Program-made: the position numbers and the translations under genes | Origin: Chrysopilus asiliformis | Taxonomy: Eukaryota > Arthropoda > Insecta > Diptera > Rhagionidae | Direction: 5' to 3' | DNA: 64,000 nt | Assembly (NCBI GenBank): GCA_964034945.1 | Contig: OZ035961.1 | Location: forward strand, 10,718,001-10,782,000 | The notes under the pieces: generated by a model | What the model saw: only the letters and a program-made list of their open reading frames with translations | What the model was told of the DNA's origin: nothing | Databases searched by the model: none | Part shown: positions 1 through 12,265 of the stretch, one piece after another | Layout of the letters: each line of letters begins with the position of its first letter | Numbering within the stretch: position 1 is the stretch's first letter

Positions 1-1728
1 AGTTAAATTGTGTTTTATTTTTATTGCAAAATAAAATGGCAGCAGGAATGTATTTTAAAGCGGTTATTGAAATATTTTCAATGGATAGCAATATATATTT
101 TCGATGTATTTAAACGTTAAGTCAACGACCCACCTATTTAAAATGAAGAAAATCTTAATTTACATACTTTTATCCAGCAGATTAGGTCACGTCTTCTTCA
201 TGTTTTGTGTGTCAATTAGTACTGCTTTGAGCGTAATGCTTGATTCTAATACCCACCATTTAAGGTATCTAATGTGCCATAAAATTATCTCTTTTACCTT
301 AATTTAAAGTGTACAACAAACATGAGCTCCTATAACAGGTATGAAATTGGGTTTTGTAGTGGATTTATTTGAATATAAATTCAAATTGTTGAACAAGTGG
401 AAGAAAAATGTTTTATTTTTTTCTAAAACTCGGATTAAATTTTAAAAAATTTGATACAAAAAGACCATATTTTACTACAAAAAAGTGAGAAACTGATAAT
501 TTCCTCCCTCTGTCAAAAAATTAGGAACCCTTAAAAAAATTAGTCTTATACCTCTATTTCTCGATTTTTTAAAGATTTTTTTTAAGATTTTTGTACTGTA
601 ACTACAATTTTTCCCTCAAGTTTAAAACTCATTCCAATTTTTTTTTTAATTCAACAACCAACCATTTTAATCTTCGACTTAATAAACTTTAAGCCTCTCA
701 ATAACGTTTCTTATCATTGAAATTCCATCGTCTTCAACAACTATAAAAGAAGAAGTACTGCATCGACATCTCCATAAACCTAAATATCGTAGGTTTTATT
801 TAAAACGTGCCAGAACATGCAATAGTTACAAATTTGATTGTGTGAATCCGATACGAGCCCTTCGTAAATGTCCCAAAGCGTGTGTAATAAATGCATAAGA
901 AAATAATTACATAAACTGGAATAGGTGACTTTTGGAGGCGATGTTATAAGAAGGTAGGAAACCAATAGCACATTTTAAAACCAACAAACATTTGTGAAAA
1001 CAAAACTTCGGGACACTTTTCTATTTTGTTGCCATCGTCATTGACTAAACGTTGGAAGAATCCCTTTTCCGTTTCAAATGCGACCATTTTGTGGAGGGAA
1101 AATCAAAGAGAGAAAAAAAGAAATTAGATTGAATTGCAAGAAAGAAAGATTTCCCTTGGTTGAAAACAAGGCATGCGTGCCAACTAGAAAATAGATTCAT
1201 TCATCACGATTTCACATGCAAATGGACGTGCATCTCAAATATAGGAAATTTTAACCACTGCACTGGAAGTGGGATACAATATAGGATTAGGTAGATGTTG
1301 AACTCATACAATTCCGTTGGCAAACATTGGAATTGTCGATAGGAAAACGGCCAACATATGAACTGTGAAGGCAGTAGAAAAATCCAAAAAACTAACAACA
1401 TTGAAATAAATTAAGTGTTTTTCCTGAGTTTATTGTTGTGGCATCGAGATTTCGGGAATGATATAAAAAGAGACATACACGAAGATTCTTAATTTCACAG
1501 TAAACGACGTTTTTTAGACTATTGCGTGAATAAAAAGTGTCATTTTTGTTCTCAATTTAGTAGATACAATTTTTCCGAGAAATCAAGTGTTTTGAAATAT
1601 TTCTTTTTGAAAGTTTATGTAAAAGTTTTAATGCCCAAAAGCAAAACAAACCGGTATAGGGGCAGAAGTAGAGATAGATATTGAGAAATAGAAAACAGAT
1701 TGAAAGGAAATAGTGGAGGAGCGAAGGA
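1..1728. other. AT-rich non-coding stretch
   Basis: I see no gene here. Short open frames near 104-307, 780-971 and 1204-1401 are of chance length and have no recognisable domain. No inverted-repeat element was found. The sequence becomes purine-rich towards its right edge, just before the GAGACGA satellite. Confidence 0.5.
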
Positions 1729-2334
1729 GGAGAGATGAGAGACGAGAGATGAGAGACGAGAGATGAGAGATGAGAGATGAGAGATGAGAGATGAGAGATG
1801 AGAGATGAGAGATGAGAGATGAGAGATGTGAGATGAGAGATGAGAGATGAGAGACGAGAGACGAGAGACGAGAGACGAGAGACGAGAGACGAGAGACGAG
1901 AGACGAGAGACGAGAAATGAGAGATGAGAGACGAGAGAAGAGAGACGTGAGCCGAGAGACGGGAGACGAGAGACGAGAGACGAGAGACGAGAGACGAGAG
2001 ACGAGAGACGAGAGACGAGAGACGAAAGATGAGAGATGAGGGATGAGGGATGAGAGACGAGAGACGAGAGATGAGAGATGAGAGATGAGAGATGAGAGAC
2101 GAGAGATGAGAGACGAGAGACGAGAGACGAGAGACGAGAGACAAGAGACGAGAGACGAGAGACGAGAGACGAGAGACGAGAGACGAGAGACGAGAGACGA
2201 GAGACGAGAGACGAGAGACGAGAGACGAGAGACGAGAGACGAGAGACGAGAGACGAGAGACGAGAGACGAGAGACGAGAGACGAGAGACGAGAGACGAGA
2301 GACGAGAGACGAGAGACGAGAGACGAGAGACGAT
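1729..2334. repeat. 7-bp tandem satellite (GAGACGA/GAGATGA)n
   Basis: About 86 head-to-tail copies of a 7-bp unit cover roughly 606 bp. Two main unit variants, GAGACGA and GAGATGA, differ by a C-to-T change at a CpG and occur in blocks rather than at random. GAGATGA dominates about 1733-1850, GAGACGA about 1850-1915 and again from about 2105 to the end, with rare variants between. The unit is not a multiple of three but has no stop in some frames, which creates artefactual Arg/Glu/Asp- or Ser/Leu/His-rich open frames on both strands. Confidence 0.95.
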
Positions 2335-2437
2335 AGGAGAGGTGAGGTGAGTGTGGAGAAGGGAGAAGGAAGGGGAGAAGAAAGAGAGGAGGGCAGAAAG
2401 AAGAGGGGAGAGAAGGGGGAGGAGAGAATTAAGAGGT
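2335..2437. repeat. polypurine tract flanking the satellite
   Basis: About 100 bp of almost pure A/G on the plus strand directly follow the satellite (GAGAAGGGAGAAGG-like runs). Together with the array this gives some 700 bp with strong purine bias on one strand. No coding signal is visible. Confidence 0.7.
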
Positions 2438-5400
2438 CAGGGATGACAGATGAAAGGAAAAAAACTGTGCAAGGTGAAAAAGTTATGTCCTACAAAATTA
2501 TGTTATGCCTTTAGATCTTGTATTTCTAAAATAAGTCTCCTCAAATTTCAGTCTATTAAACACAAACCTACCCTATGAATATTCAGAGCATGCCATTTTC
2601 TTCACATAAAATTAAAACTCCTTGTTTGACCACAGAAGAATTTTAAGTTAAAATCTAGCAAAAGTACCGGAATTCTTATCATGGAACTCAATCGGAAATC
2701 AATCAATCAACAAACAGCATTGAACAGAATAAGATTGCATATCGAGTTTATTGCGGATAACTGGAATCAAGTTGTGCGACCTGGAAACCCTTCTTTTATT
2801 CAACTCTAATTAATTCGATTTCAAGTGTTTTGTCGAACGAAACCTGATCGGTCACCAACGACTGTCATGAATGATTGATTGGATGCCACACTCTACTCGT
2901 GATCACTTCAAGCCTCAAGTGCAATACCTGCATGGCTATTAAATTCACCCAGGATGTACCCCGAACCACCCCCCTCCCCCGCTCTCCAATTCCTCGAAAA
3001 AACATCGATTTGCACGTAGATTTTCCCCCGTTGATCAATCAGTTCAATGTGTTGGTGATATCGTCTTTTCATTGTGATGCTCGACGAAAGGAGGCGAATA
3101 AACAGTTTACTATTTTTTTGTCAATCTCTCAATCAATTCTGATTCATTCAAGTGTCCATTCTTCCCTGTAATTTTCAATCGTTAATCGGCGACCGACAGG
3201 AATACTCGCCTACCTGGTGGCGGCTCATGGGGGAAATATTCCAGTAGTCCCGACAACATCAGAATACCAATCGATTTCGCATATTGAGGCCCTCATCTTG
3301 TGGCGACACCAAGGGCAATAAATTACAAAGTCCTTCACGTGATTTTCGGTATTTCCGTGCGGTTTCCACGTAAGATTTTAATTAACTTAACTTCTACGTC
3401 AGTCCTGCCACATCGAATGGATATCAAAAGCTCTCTGATGGCCACAGGAATTGTGTTAATTGCATTAACTAGTTTTTTTTTAAATTCCCAGTGAGGTGGA
3501 AAAACTTAATGACGGAAATTGGTTTTTATAGAATTGTAATCGAAATGTGAAAAAGGAAAGGGTTTTTTCTCAACTACTTTTAGTTAAATTATACAATACT
3601 TTTGAACTTAAATTTTAAAGAGTGACATAAAATACATTAGTTTGTAAACCCTTTTTGATCTAGAAACAATTTTCATCGTTTCACTTGTTTCCCATTGTAT
3701 CATCAGTTATTATCAACCCCTTTTACAAGATCTGATCTAACCACATTTTTTTAATAGCAGAAATAAATCATCCCCTTTAGTCAAATAAATGTTCAAGGGT
3801 CGATGTTCAACCACGACCCTAATAACAGAGTTCACTGGAGCGCAATCAAGACTTATTGTTTGGTTAGTTCACCCTCGGAGGACGAATTTTCCGAAAATAG
3901 TTCATTCTGAAAGTGTGTCAGTTGTACAAGTGTTTCAAACCTCTTGGGAAGAGTCACACTTTTTTATTTTTTCAATAGGGATCGGAGAAGATTTAGGAAA
4001 ACAACACAAAAAAGTCCCATGATCGGTTTGTTATTTGAATTTTGATCGATCTTTAAATGAGCCTTGAATAATCAGATAACCATAAAATCGATAACAATCG
4101 GAAAATTGGAAATTAATTCAGTAGCTGAAGGTTTTATTTAAATTTATTTGCCTCTGAATTAAATTTGAAGAGAGGGGGCATTTTTTTAAACATATATTGG
4201 TAGAAACAAACAAAAGAATTTTTTTTTCCAGTTTGAATCATATTTTTTCATCAAAAATCAATATTTTTTAAATTCCAGGATAATATTATAATTTTCGTTA
4301 TTTTACAAGAAAACATAGCTTATAGCATTACGCTTCCGAAATGGTCAATTCGAGCTTAATCGGTTCAGGCGTTTTAAAGTTACAAATATTTGATTATGGG
4401 TAAGTTGTCTTTAGATGCTCAACAACACCCAATCGAAAAGAAATTAAGAAAGTGTACATTACTGTAAAAAAATTTCAAATTTCAACCGGCTTGTGGAATT
4501 TCAGGATATTAAATAAAACATTGATATTTTGTACAGCTTAATATTAGACAAAAAGGCGTATTATTTTCACTCTCACAGTGGGAACCTTGGAAAAACAAAA
4601 CTCTACATACATGTGTGGGGTCCACAGTTCTGCTTTCAATTTTTCAAGTGATTTGAATACATTCATTTTTATATATAAGACAGGTAAAGAAAATCTGTAA
4701 CGTTATCGTTTTTTTCATTTTCGATTACGTTTTTTCTAAGATCATGCATAATATTTAGTTAAAAATCCATTCTTTATTACTATTCTTAAAACTCAAGAAA
4801 AAAATCGTTTTTTTTTAAACTATATTCCTAGTTCAATAATCTGGAAAACATCTTTGCAACCGGTATTAATCTGAAGTAATCGAAGATGTAAGAAAACAAA
4901 ATGAACCCTTTTTTGTGCTATTAATCAATATTCGTATTACATATAAAAACGATAACAGCACAAAATTAATTTACTTTTTATGTGCGATCAAAATAACACA
5001 AAATACGTGATCAACGGATCGCTGACGGCTCCTTATTGGTTCGATGGAAGTCTTCTCTGTCTCCAATCCAACATTTTTTTTTCATAAAAAAAGGAGCAAG
5101 AAGAAAAATTTACAACCAGAGAAGCAAAACAAAACACTATTGGAATTCGGCCTTAAGACATCGAATCAATTCATGTCGCTGGTTTTTGTGGTAAATCAGT
5201 TCATGTGCCTTTCAAGTTAAACCAAAAGATATTTATCTTATGTTGCTTGTAACATACTCATAGTAACAAAGATTTTGCATCTGCCTTACGGATCGGTTGC
5301 AATATTGTTTTTGTAACCAGTCTCGAATTCATCGATATAGACAGAGATAACTTAATTAGAACATATACGAGTAGGCATTTTGCAACGTAAATCTTTAAAA

Positions 5401-6483
5401 AGTTTTATTATACATATTTCAATAAATGCTGAAACGAAAAAAAAATGGTAAGAGAATCACCCTGAATGGCAGCCGTAAATGTGTTAAAAATAACCTAAAA
5501 TGTTATAAAAATCAATATGCTAATTAGTTCACCATTTAATAACACAAAAACGAAAAGCAAAATTCCTTTATGCGTTTTAAATCTTTGCTACATATTATAA
5601 AGTCGTGGGGACATTTTATAATCTCGTTAAAGCCAATTCAGAACTCCAGGTGGTAATGTTGCTCAGTATGTGGTCGCGATCAGATCAGAGTTCAAGTTAA
5701 TTTTTTCATCGAGTTTTATCACTCAATTTTTCGGCTGATTTTAAGTTTGTTAGTTTAAATCAAGGACTTTGTATTTCGTAAAATTTCCAGGTGGAAATTC
5801 ACACGACACTTGCATTTTTGCACTGTTGAGATTTTTTGTATGGAAAAAACATCTAAAATTTTACAATTATAGCGTATGTCTTTGCATATTTTTGGATTAA
5901 ATATCAGTTGTGCAAGATTTAGTTTCAAAAAATATATAAAAACTAATAGCCTCGGTTTATGAACAATGTTTGGGATTCTGAACATCTTCCAGTGACGGAT
6001 TAAGTTCATAAAGTGAGGTCCCACTGTATAAAATCTCCATTGGAGTAACTTTAAAAAAAAATCCAACCCTTTCAAATTTCTATACAGACAGTTTTCACGA
6101 CTATTTTCCAACAATCAGAGCTTTTCTTAATTTTCCAAATATTATCAAAGAATATTCTTTTTTTTACCGTGTACAAATGACTGATAAAATCACAATAAAT
6201 CGAATTAAAACAAATTTTTGTTTCACTTACACACAAGTGAGCTTCTCAAGGAGACGATAAATTTCGAGTTAGATGAGAAATTACCAGAAACTAATAAAAC
6301 GCTTTTAATAGCATAATTAAATGGAAGGTCTTGCGGTTTATTGAACATCTCACATTAAGTGATCTTGCGTGATCTACGGCTGCACAATAAATTATACGAA
6401 AAATTCCTCAAAATATCCCATCTTAAAATCAAAGCAATAAAAATTCAATAAAGTTTATTTATTTAATCGGGTTGCAGACTTAC
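2438..6483. other. Non-coding stretch with one GC-richer island
   Basis: Mostly AT-rich DNA with no gene that I can support. The longest open frame (5755-6114, minus, 119 codons) matches nothing I recognise and is Lys/Phe/Ile-rich, as expected of AT-rich noise. The only GC-rich part is about 2875-3310, described separately. Homopolymer T and A runs are frequent. Confidence 0.4.
3185..3312. other. GC-rich island, possible UTR or conserved exon
   Basis: This 130-bp patch is clearly richer in G+C than its surroundings. On the minus strand a donor-like CCACCAG|GTAGGC lies at about 3219. The minus frame starting at ATG near 3298 (MRASICEIDWYSDVVG...) meets a TGA after 23 codons, before that donor. 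On the plus strand an open frame of about 33 codons (SATDRNTRLPGGGSWGKYSS...) runs between two stops. The evidence does not settle strand or frame. It could be a spliced 5' UTR, a conserved non-coding element or a short exon. Confidence 0.25.
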
Positions 6484-6560
6484 TGATGGGACTGAAGAAT
6501 TGCTGGCCACACAATCATCAGATTTTTGTTTGATACCACATGTCGGAAGTGCCATCAGTT
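6484..6560 (-). CDS. Candidate internal exon, minus strand, unknown gene
   Basis: A 77-nt segment is bounded by a good acceptor (TTTCTTTTACATCAG) and a perfect donor (CATCA|GTAAGT). With one base carried from a preceding exon it reads through without a stop and ends on a complete codon: LMALPTCGIKQKSDDCVASN then SSVPS. The stretch is Ser/Asp/Cys-rich and unlike the Lys/Phe/Ile noise of nearby frames. No domain is recognised. Flanking exons were not found, and a chance pairing of splice signals in 64 kb is possible. If real, it belongs to a minus-strand gene with long introns. Confidence 0.3.
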
Positions 6561-7849
6561 CTGATGTAAAAGAAACTTCCAAGAAGTTTGTCGTTGATGG
6601 AAATTGTCGTCCAAGCTTGGAATAAGAATTTATGATTTTTGCTAAAAGCTTCCTGAGAACTTACTGGTTTTTCTCAAAACGATCAAATCGAGTATTCCAG
6701 ATTCGCACCACACCCGATCACTGATCGTCAGTGATCGCTTCCAATTTCGGACAATCAACATTAAGTTAATATCTTTATTTGTTGCGGAGTTAAATGTGAT
6801 TATTTTTCGTTCTGTCGATTGTTAGTAACAATTTCGCCTTAGAGAAGAAGATAAATACGGAACGATAAAACAAAGGTGGTAAATTGACCAGAACATGTCT
6901 TCACCATATAAAGGCACTAATTTTCCACTCTTGCGAGATGCGGAACGATCGCAATTACACCGGCATCTGAATCATTGTGGTGTTGGTGGTAAATGTTGGT
7001 AGATTTCGTACAAAGCAGATGATGATCGCTTTTAGTATAAAACATTAATAAATAAAATGCCTTCCAGCATAAAACCATCCACCAATAATGTTGGGCTATA
7101 GTAGTAAGTCGAGGAGATTCAATGACAGCAAATGTGCCGATTAATGAAATCAATTATCGTTAATCCATCAATTAAATTGCAATTGACATTGTTATTACTA
7201 TATTTACCTGATCGCCGCCAGGTATGTCAATCGACAGTAGTTTTATTAGTTATAGTACTTAAGTGCGTTTTTACACACTTCCATTTAACCGATTTTGTTG
7301 ACTTTTGGCTTCAAGCTAACATACATCGGTATTAATTGGAAAATTTATATGATGACAATTATTAGCAAATTATTTAAGATTTTATGCTTGTAGACATATA
7401 ATTTGATGAATTGTGTTCATAAAGGATCATTTATAAGATTAACAGGGATATCTCTTTTATGGTAGCTCTTCATCTTGACTTGTTTGTTTAGATTCTTTTG
7501 TTTTGATTATTTTAGGTTTTTTGCACACTTTTACAAATATTTTACACGAGTGTTTCAGTCGGTTAGGTTCCGAGATGTTTTTTTAAATTATTATTATAAT
7601 TTTTAAAAGAAAGAGTGTATCAAATAGAAGTCCCTAGTTTAAAAAAGTTGGTTTAAAACCCCCAATTTAAGTAAAAAGGTAAAGCGAAATTTTTGCGTCT
7701 GTCGAGAAAAATATAGGCTTTGTAGGGAATTTTTCAAAGTATTCAATTTAATAACAAAACATTAAATTTTACACTATTTTTCACTCTAGAAAAATGGATC
7801 GTCCATTTTCTCAAAAATACGATTTTTTTACCGAATCTGAAGTATCTAA
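6561..7849. other. Non-coding stretch
   Basis: No gene is supported. Two overlapping small open frames on opposite strands (6917-7153 minus, 7132-7335 plus) lack domains. From about 7600 the sequence (phrases such as ACCGAATCTGAAGTATCT) resembles the decayed, stop-rich DNA that precedes ACAGAC-type arrays elsewhere in the window. Confidence 0.4.
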
Positions 7850-8102
7850 CTAACAGACTAACAGACTAACAGACTAACAAACTAACAGACTAACAGACTA
7901 ACAGACTAACAGACTAACAGACTAACAGACTAACAGACTAACAGACTAACAGACTAACAGACTAACAGACTAACAGACTAACAGACTAACAGACTAACAG
8001 ACTAACAGACTAACAGACTAACAGACTAACAGACTAACAGACTAACAGACTAACAGACTAACAGACTAACAGACTAACAGACTAACAGACTAACAGACTA
8101 AC
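7850..8102. repeat. 8-bp tandem satellite (CTAACAGA)n
   Basis: About 31 copies of an 8-bp unit run head to tail with almost no variation. One copy near 7878 reads CTAACAAA. The unit carries ACAGAC, the same core as the short ACAGACGG and ACAGACAG arrays at the ends of family A and B repeats, so it may be an expanded array of that kind. A family B copy begins some 30 bp downstream. Confidence 0.95.
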
Positions 8103-8129
8103 ACAAAGTGTATGTATATTAAAACATAA

Positions 8130-8728
8130 CAAAAGCTATAATTGCCAATCTGGCAATCATTGGAGACCCGTATGGTGATATTCGTATCAAAATTCGAACA
8201 GTTGTATCAAAATTCCACTTTGAAGTCAAACTTTCCAAAAAGATTTTTTAAAATTTATTCCAATCGGATTTTGATGTATGGAAGTTTTATGTAGAATCAT
8301 ATCCTAAATAACTTTTGTTCTTAGACTTTTTTGATAAGATGCACCGTTTTCGAGATATTCACAAAAACCATTTTCGTTCATATGGGGGGTACCCCCCCTA
8401 ATGGTCCATTTTTGCCCATTAACGAACTTAGCCTCACATTTTACGAAAAACGGATATGTGCAAAATTTCAAGTCTCTAGCTCAATCCGTGCGCCCGCAAT
8501 CCGCGCCACAGACAGACAGACAGACAGACGGACAGACGGACAGACGGACAGACGGACAGACGGACAGACAGACGGACAGACAGACGGACGGACATGCAAA
8601 ATTCAATTTTTTTATCATTCTAAATACACTGGTGTAATTCATTTTTTTGTGCGATGACTGGATCTTGGCGTTACAAACGGTAAGGCAAAGTTAATATACC
8701 CTTTGGTTTCACCATACGGGTATAAAAA
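8130..8728. repeat. Dispersed repeat family B, copy 1, with (ACAGACGG)n
   Basis: This copy shares its left phrase (AACATAAYAAAAGCTAYRAT) with copy 2 at 19827. Its right end (GCGTTACAAACGGTAAGGCA, then ATACCCTTTGGTTTCACC) matches copy 3 at about 51830-52080. ACCCGTATGGTGA at 8166 and its inverse TCACCATACGGGT at about 8709 form an inverted pair, so the family may be an inverted-repeat element. An ACAGACGG/ACAGACAG array lies at about 8509-8591, after the shared phrase TTTCAAGTCTCTAGCTCAAT. Open frames across it (8331-8657, 8401-8637) are array artefacts. Confidence 0.75.
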
Positions 8729-9766
8729 TTTCAACATCTCAGTGAGTCAATTATTCCATTGTAATCTTAAAGTATTTTGTCAATGTTGTAAAATCTATGT
8801 TGTTCATTTTTATTATTTATTTTTTCAATCACAATTCAAACGTACTTATAGGCACTTGTAGTTGATTATCAGTAATTCATAGTTGTGGTCATACTCGCCT
8901 ATATTTCTACAAGATAAGAATGAATTTTGTACTTTTGTACAACATATTCCCATTAACATTATAAAAAAAATATATGGCTATATGGATGGGGGATAAGCCC
9001 TCTCCAGCAACTCTGTTCATCTCGATAAGACTTGAGATCGTGAAGAAAATTAATAACATTTTTCCCGGTCTTGAGGCCGTGGGGTGTTCTTTTTGCAATT
9101 TTTGTTATTCTGCTGTTGTGTTTGTTGAGAATACATATAGTAGATTTTCTTTCCATACCATAAGCACGGAGCCACACACATGGATTTTAAAATAATTAAT
9201 AATTTCTCATTAATAAAGTGGAACGAGTACTCTAGGCTTCGGTACGCTGGATTATCTTAAATGCTTCTTGTTGTTTTTCTGATTGATAAACATAAAAATG
9301 CGAAATCGTTTGATATTAATCAAGCCCATCTTGGATCCATTTGGTAACCATTCGCTCAATGGGGAGGAGAAATTTTCACTTGGCTTCGGCAAATATAATA
9401 AATGCATTTCGCTATGCATGCAATAATTGTTGATCACGATTAGAAAATTTTTTCCTTTGTGAAAACATTGAGAAAATTTTTCGTTTTAAAATAAGTTTAA
9501 TAATGTTGTGATTTAATTTAATAATGTTGTGATTTTCATTAAATCAATGTAAAGTTTCTATTAGTTTACCAGAACCGATTTTTTCTAAATTTGGTTCCCG
9601 GAGCCAATTTTTTTTCTGATTTGGTTGCCGTAACCGTTTTTTATAGCATGGTTGCAGCAACTTGCCTGCGCAACCCGGTGTTTTTTAATTGGATTTCCCA
9701 AAGCAATACTTATCCTCTAAACAACTTGAATCTCGTTTATCTTTTGTGTCGCTCCTAGGTTTTTAG
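8729..9766. other. Non-coding stretch
   Basis: AT-rich DNA with short overlapping open frames on both strands (8907-9437), none with a domain. A short imperfect direct duplication, TTTAATAATGTTGTGATTT, lies near 9496-9537. Nothing else is supported. Confidence 0.45.
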
Positions 9767-10090
9767 TTTCCTTTTCTATAAAGGGAAAGTATTGTATTCA
9801 TGACGAAGACTGACTCAAGAAGGGGGTAAAAAGAAACGTTCTGACCAGGACGAAATCCGTTTCAGACAAAATTATGAGGATGTCCTCACATCTGGCTGTT
9901 GGTCTGTCCGTTTTACGTATCTTAAATAACTCGAGAACGCGTTGAGCTAGCTATACTTGAAATTTTTGAAATCGTAGGGATTTTTTTTCTAGTATTATAT
10001 AGCTTTTACAACTCGCAAAGAATAGAATTTCAGATGAATTGTTAATCTGCTTTAAAAACAGCAATTATTGTAAAAAAATATCAGTCAATG
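9767..10090. repeat. Dispersed repeat family A, copy 1
   Basis: It begins with a TTTCC...AAAGGGAAAG hairpin-like end. It shares AAATCYGTTTCAGACAAAAT and ACTCGAGAACGC with copy 5 at 54977, and in reverse complement it shares GCGTTCTCGAGTTATTTAAG with the 3' part of copy 4 (about 36420). It has no coding potential and is an old interspersed element of unknown class. Confidence 0.65.
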
Positions 10091-12261
10091 TTGCTTTGGG
10101 AGATAAAATTCGTGTTGCACTTGTCTAATTTTAACCGGGAAATACCTTTAATGCATCATTCTACGATCGACTTCTTCATCTTAGACAGCAGTAAAAATAG
10201 CAGTTCAACTAATAACCGAATACGTGCGCATATGTGAAGTAAATTTGCAGAGCAAACTGTTAATATTTTTCAAACCAAAAAAATATATCTAAAAACGTCG
10301 GTCGGTCGCAGTCGAACGATTTCCTTGTCTATTTGTTCCGAGAATCTTTCTCGCATGTCTAATGGATCCTCCAACCAACTCCATCTGATCTTAATGGGGA
10401 TTTGGGGATGAGTTGCTGTTTATCTACTTTTTCCACATCACTTTTTACAGAAACTGCGATGATTTTATTTGTATCATACAAGTCGTCTAATACATTTTCA
10501 AAGGCAGAATATTTCGTTTTAGCAAAGTGAAAGATGGAAAGGCGTGATGCGAAATTTAATATTTCCTGGGTCCAAATGGATCGCTTAAACGAAATCTGAT
10601 AGCATTTAATTAAAACGGATCACGAAATGTGATGCAGTTCTTGAATCGCTCATCTCGGTCATAGGGAAAATGCCATGAAAGAACTCTTCCTTCTATACTA
10701 TAAGTAAGAAACTGATTTTTTTTACATTGTTGTAGATACTAACTGACTTTTGTGTAGATTTCTATTAGAAAACATTAAAAGAAAAGCTATGCTCCAAAGA
10801 ACCAACATCGATGATGGCGCGAGGTGAAAATATTTCGTATCTCTCTCCAACTTCTTCTTATAACGGCAAATTCAGTTGAGGATTCTTAAAAATTGAACCC
10901 GAATATCAATCAACATGCAAGAAACATTTATTCCCACATTGTTATCTTACCTAATGCCATCTTCCATGTTGACCTCGTCCTATCGGATCTGCTACAGAGT
11001 AGCCGGCAAAATATCGTGTATCTTCAACTCAAAAAATTAAGATAAAATCATATCATTAGTTATACCAATGATCAACATTTATTCGTTTCATTCACGGAAG
11101 ACATTTTCCTAAATCATCTGCACATCAAATGAAAATTTTCCTTAACAATTAAGTAATACATTCTTTATGTAGTTGTCAACTATCATCACGCGAAAAGCTG
11201 CTGAGGTATCAATCGATTTGCTAAATCATTGCGGGATATTAGTCTTCAAGATATATTACACGGTAAAAAATTAAGGCACTTTAAAGTTTATAACAAATTT
11301 CTTCAACCGTTTTTGGTTTCAATACTTCCAACTATCAAACGACTGGACCGATTAGCCCAAAATTTTGCAAAATATCCTCTGAAGGAAGAAACCATTAAAA
11401 AAAATTATCAAAAGTCGTGTGTTTTTCCTTTGTCAGGGCAGGAATTCAGTGTATTTTACACCAAAAACCTGTCCAATTATTTGAAAAACTTCTGATTTAA
11501 GGCTAGAGCTGAACTTTGAAATCTACAGTCAAATTTCACAGCTGAATTAAAAATCTAACCCCAAGTTTTTCCCGTGTAAGACCTCATCATGGCGCTCGTG
11601 ATCGTGATGTCAACATCGTTCCCGTGGCACAGGAGATCAGGAGAGAAAAAAAAAATGTTTACCATGGAGACGGATGGAATATCTGTGCCACAGAACTGCA
11701 AACCAATCTAAACCTAACCTAAACTAGGCGAATGTAGGTAGGCTATTTCTTGAGGAGATTTAAAACGCCGGCGATATTCCTTTGATCTGCATTGTAAGTA
11801 ACTAAATTTAACCTCATGATTATCAACAAATATTTTGTCGGGGATCATGATCTTCTAGCAACCAATTAGCCCATTATCTTAACCGATACGTATATGATCC
11901 TTCACTTAATCTGCCATCCAGGTGCATTGCAACCGTTTGACTGTTTGATTGACTTAATGTCATGTTATTGAACCACTTTTTTATTTGATGGGCCATGAAT
12001 GTTACGTGAAGTTGCAACACGTTTTAATTAATTTCAATTAGTAGTTGGTTTTTAATTAAGTAAAATTTGTGTAGAACGTGGTTTTGTAAATTTTAAACAA
12101 ATATAGGTGGCACATGTGGTGGAAATGAAGGGTGATTTGAAATCAGAGTAAAAAACCTCAGAATATAAAAACGAGGGTTCAGAAAAATTCGAAAAGCTTT
12201 GAAAATCCATAAGAAAGTTTTGATACAAATTTTCTGTGGTCCGAATTTTTCGGACTTTTTT
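10091..12261. other. Non-coding stretch with a two-strand open island
   Basis: No gene is firmly supported. At 11588-11711 the sequence is GC-richer and open on both strands. The plus strand reads a 40-codon frame from an ATG (MALVIVMSTSFPWHRRSGEK...). The minus strand reads more than 45 codons, including a possible 33-nt exon FCGTDIPSVSM between TTGGTTTGCAG and ATG|GTAAAC. I cannot choose between them. The rest is AT-rich. Confidence 0.35.
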
Positions 12262-12265
12262 TTAA

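Noticed and set aside
1557..2336. Long Ser/Leu/His-rich (minus) and Arg/Glu/Asp-rich (plus) open frames
   Set aside because: They are translations of the 7-bp GAGACGA satellite.
5755..6114. 119-codon minus open frame
   Set aside because: It is Phe/Leu/Lys/Asn-rich with no domain, and its length is within chance expectation for AT-rich DNA of this size.
7850..8102. Regular direct repeats that could suggest a CRISPR array
   Set aside because: The repeats are 8 bp with no spacers and the DNA is eukaryotic; it is a simple satellite.
8331..8657. 108-codon open frame with DRQTDRRTDGQ repeats
   Set aside because: It is the reading of an ACAGACGG array inside a family B repeat.
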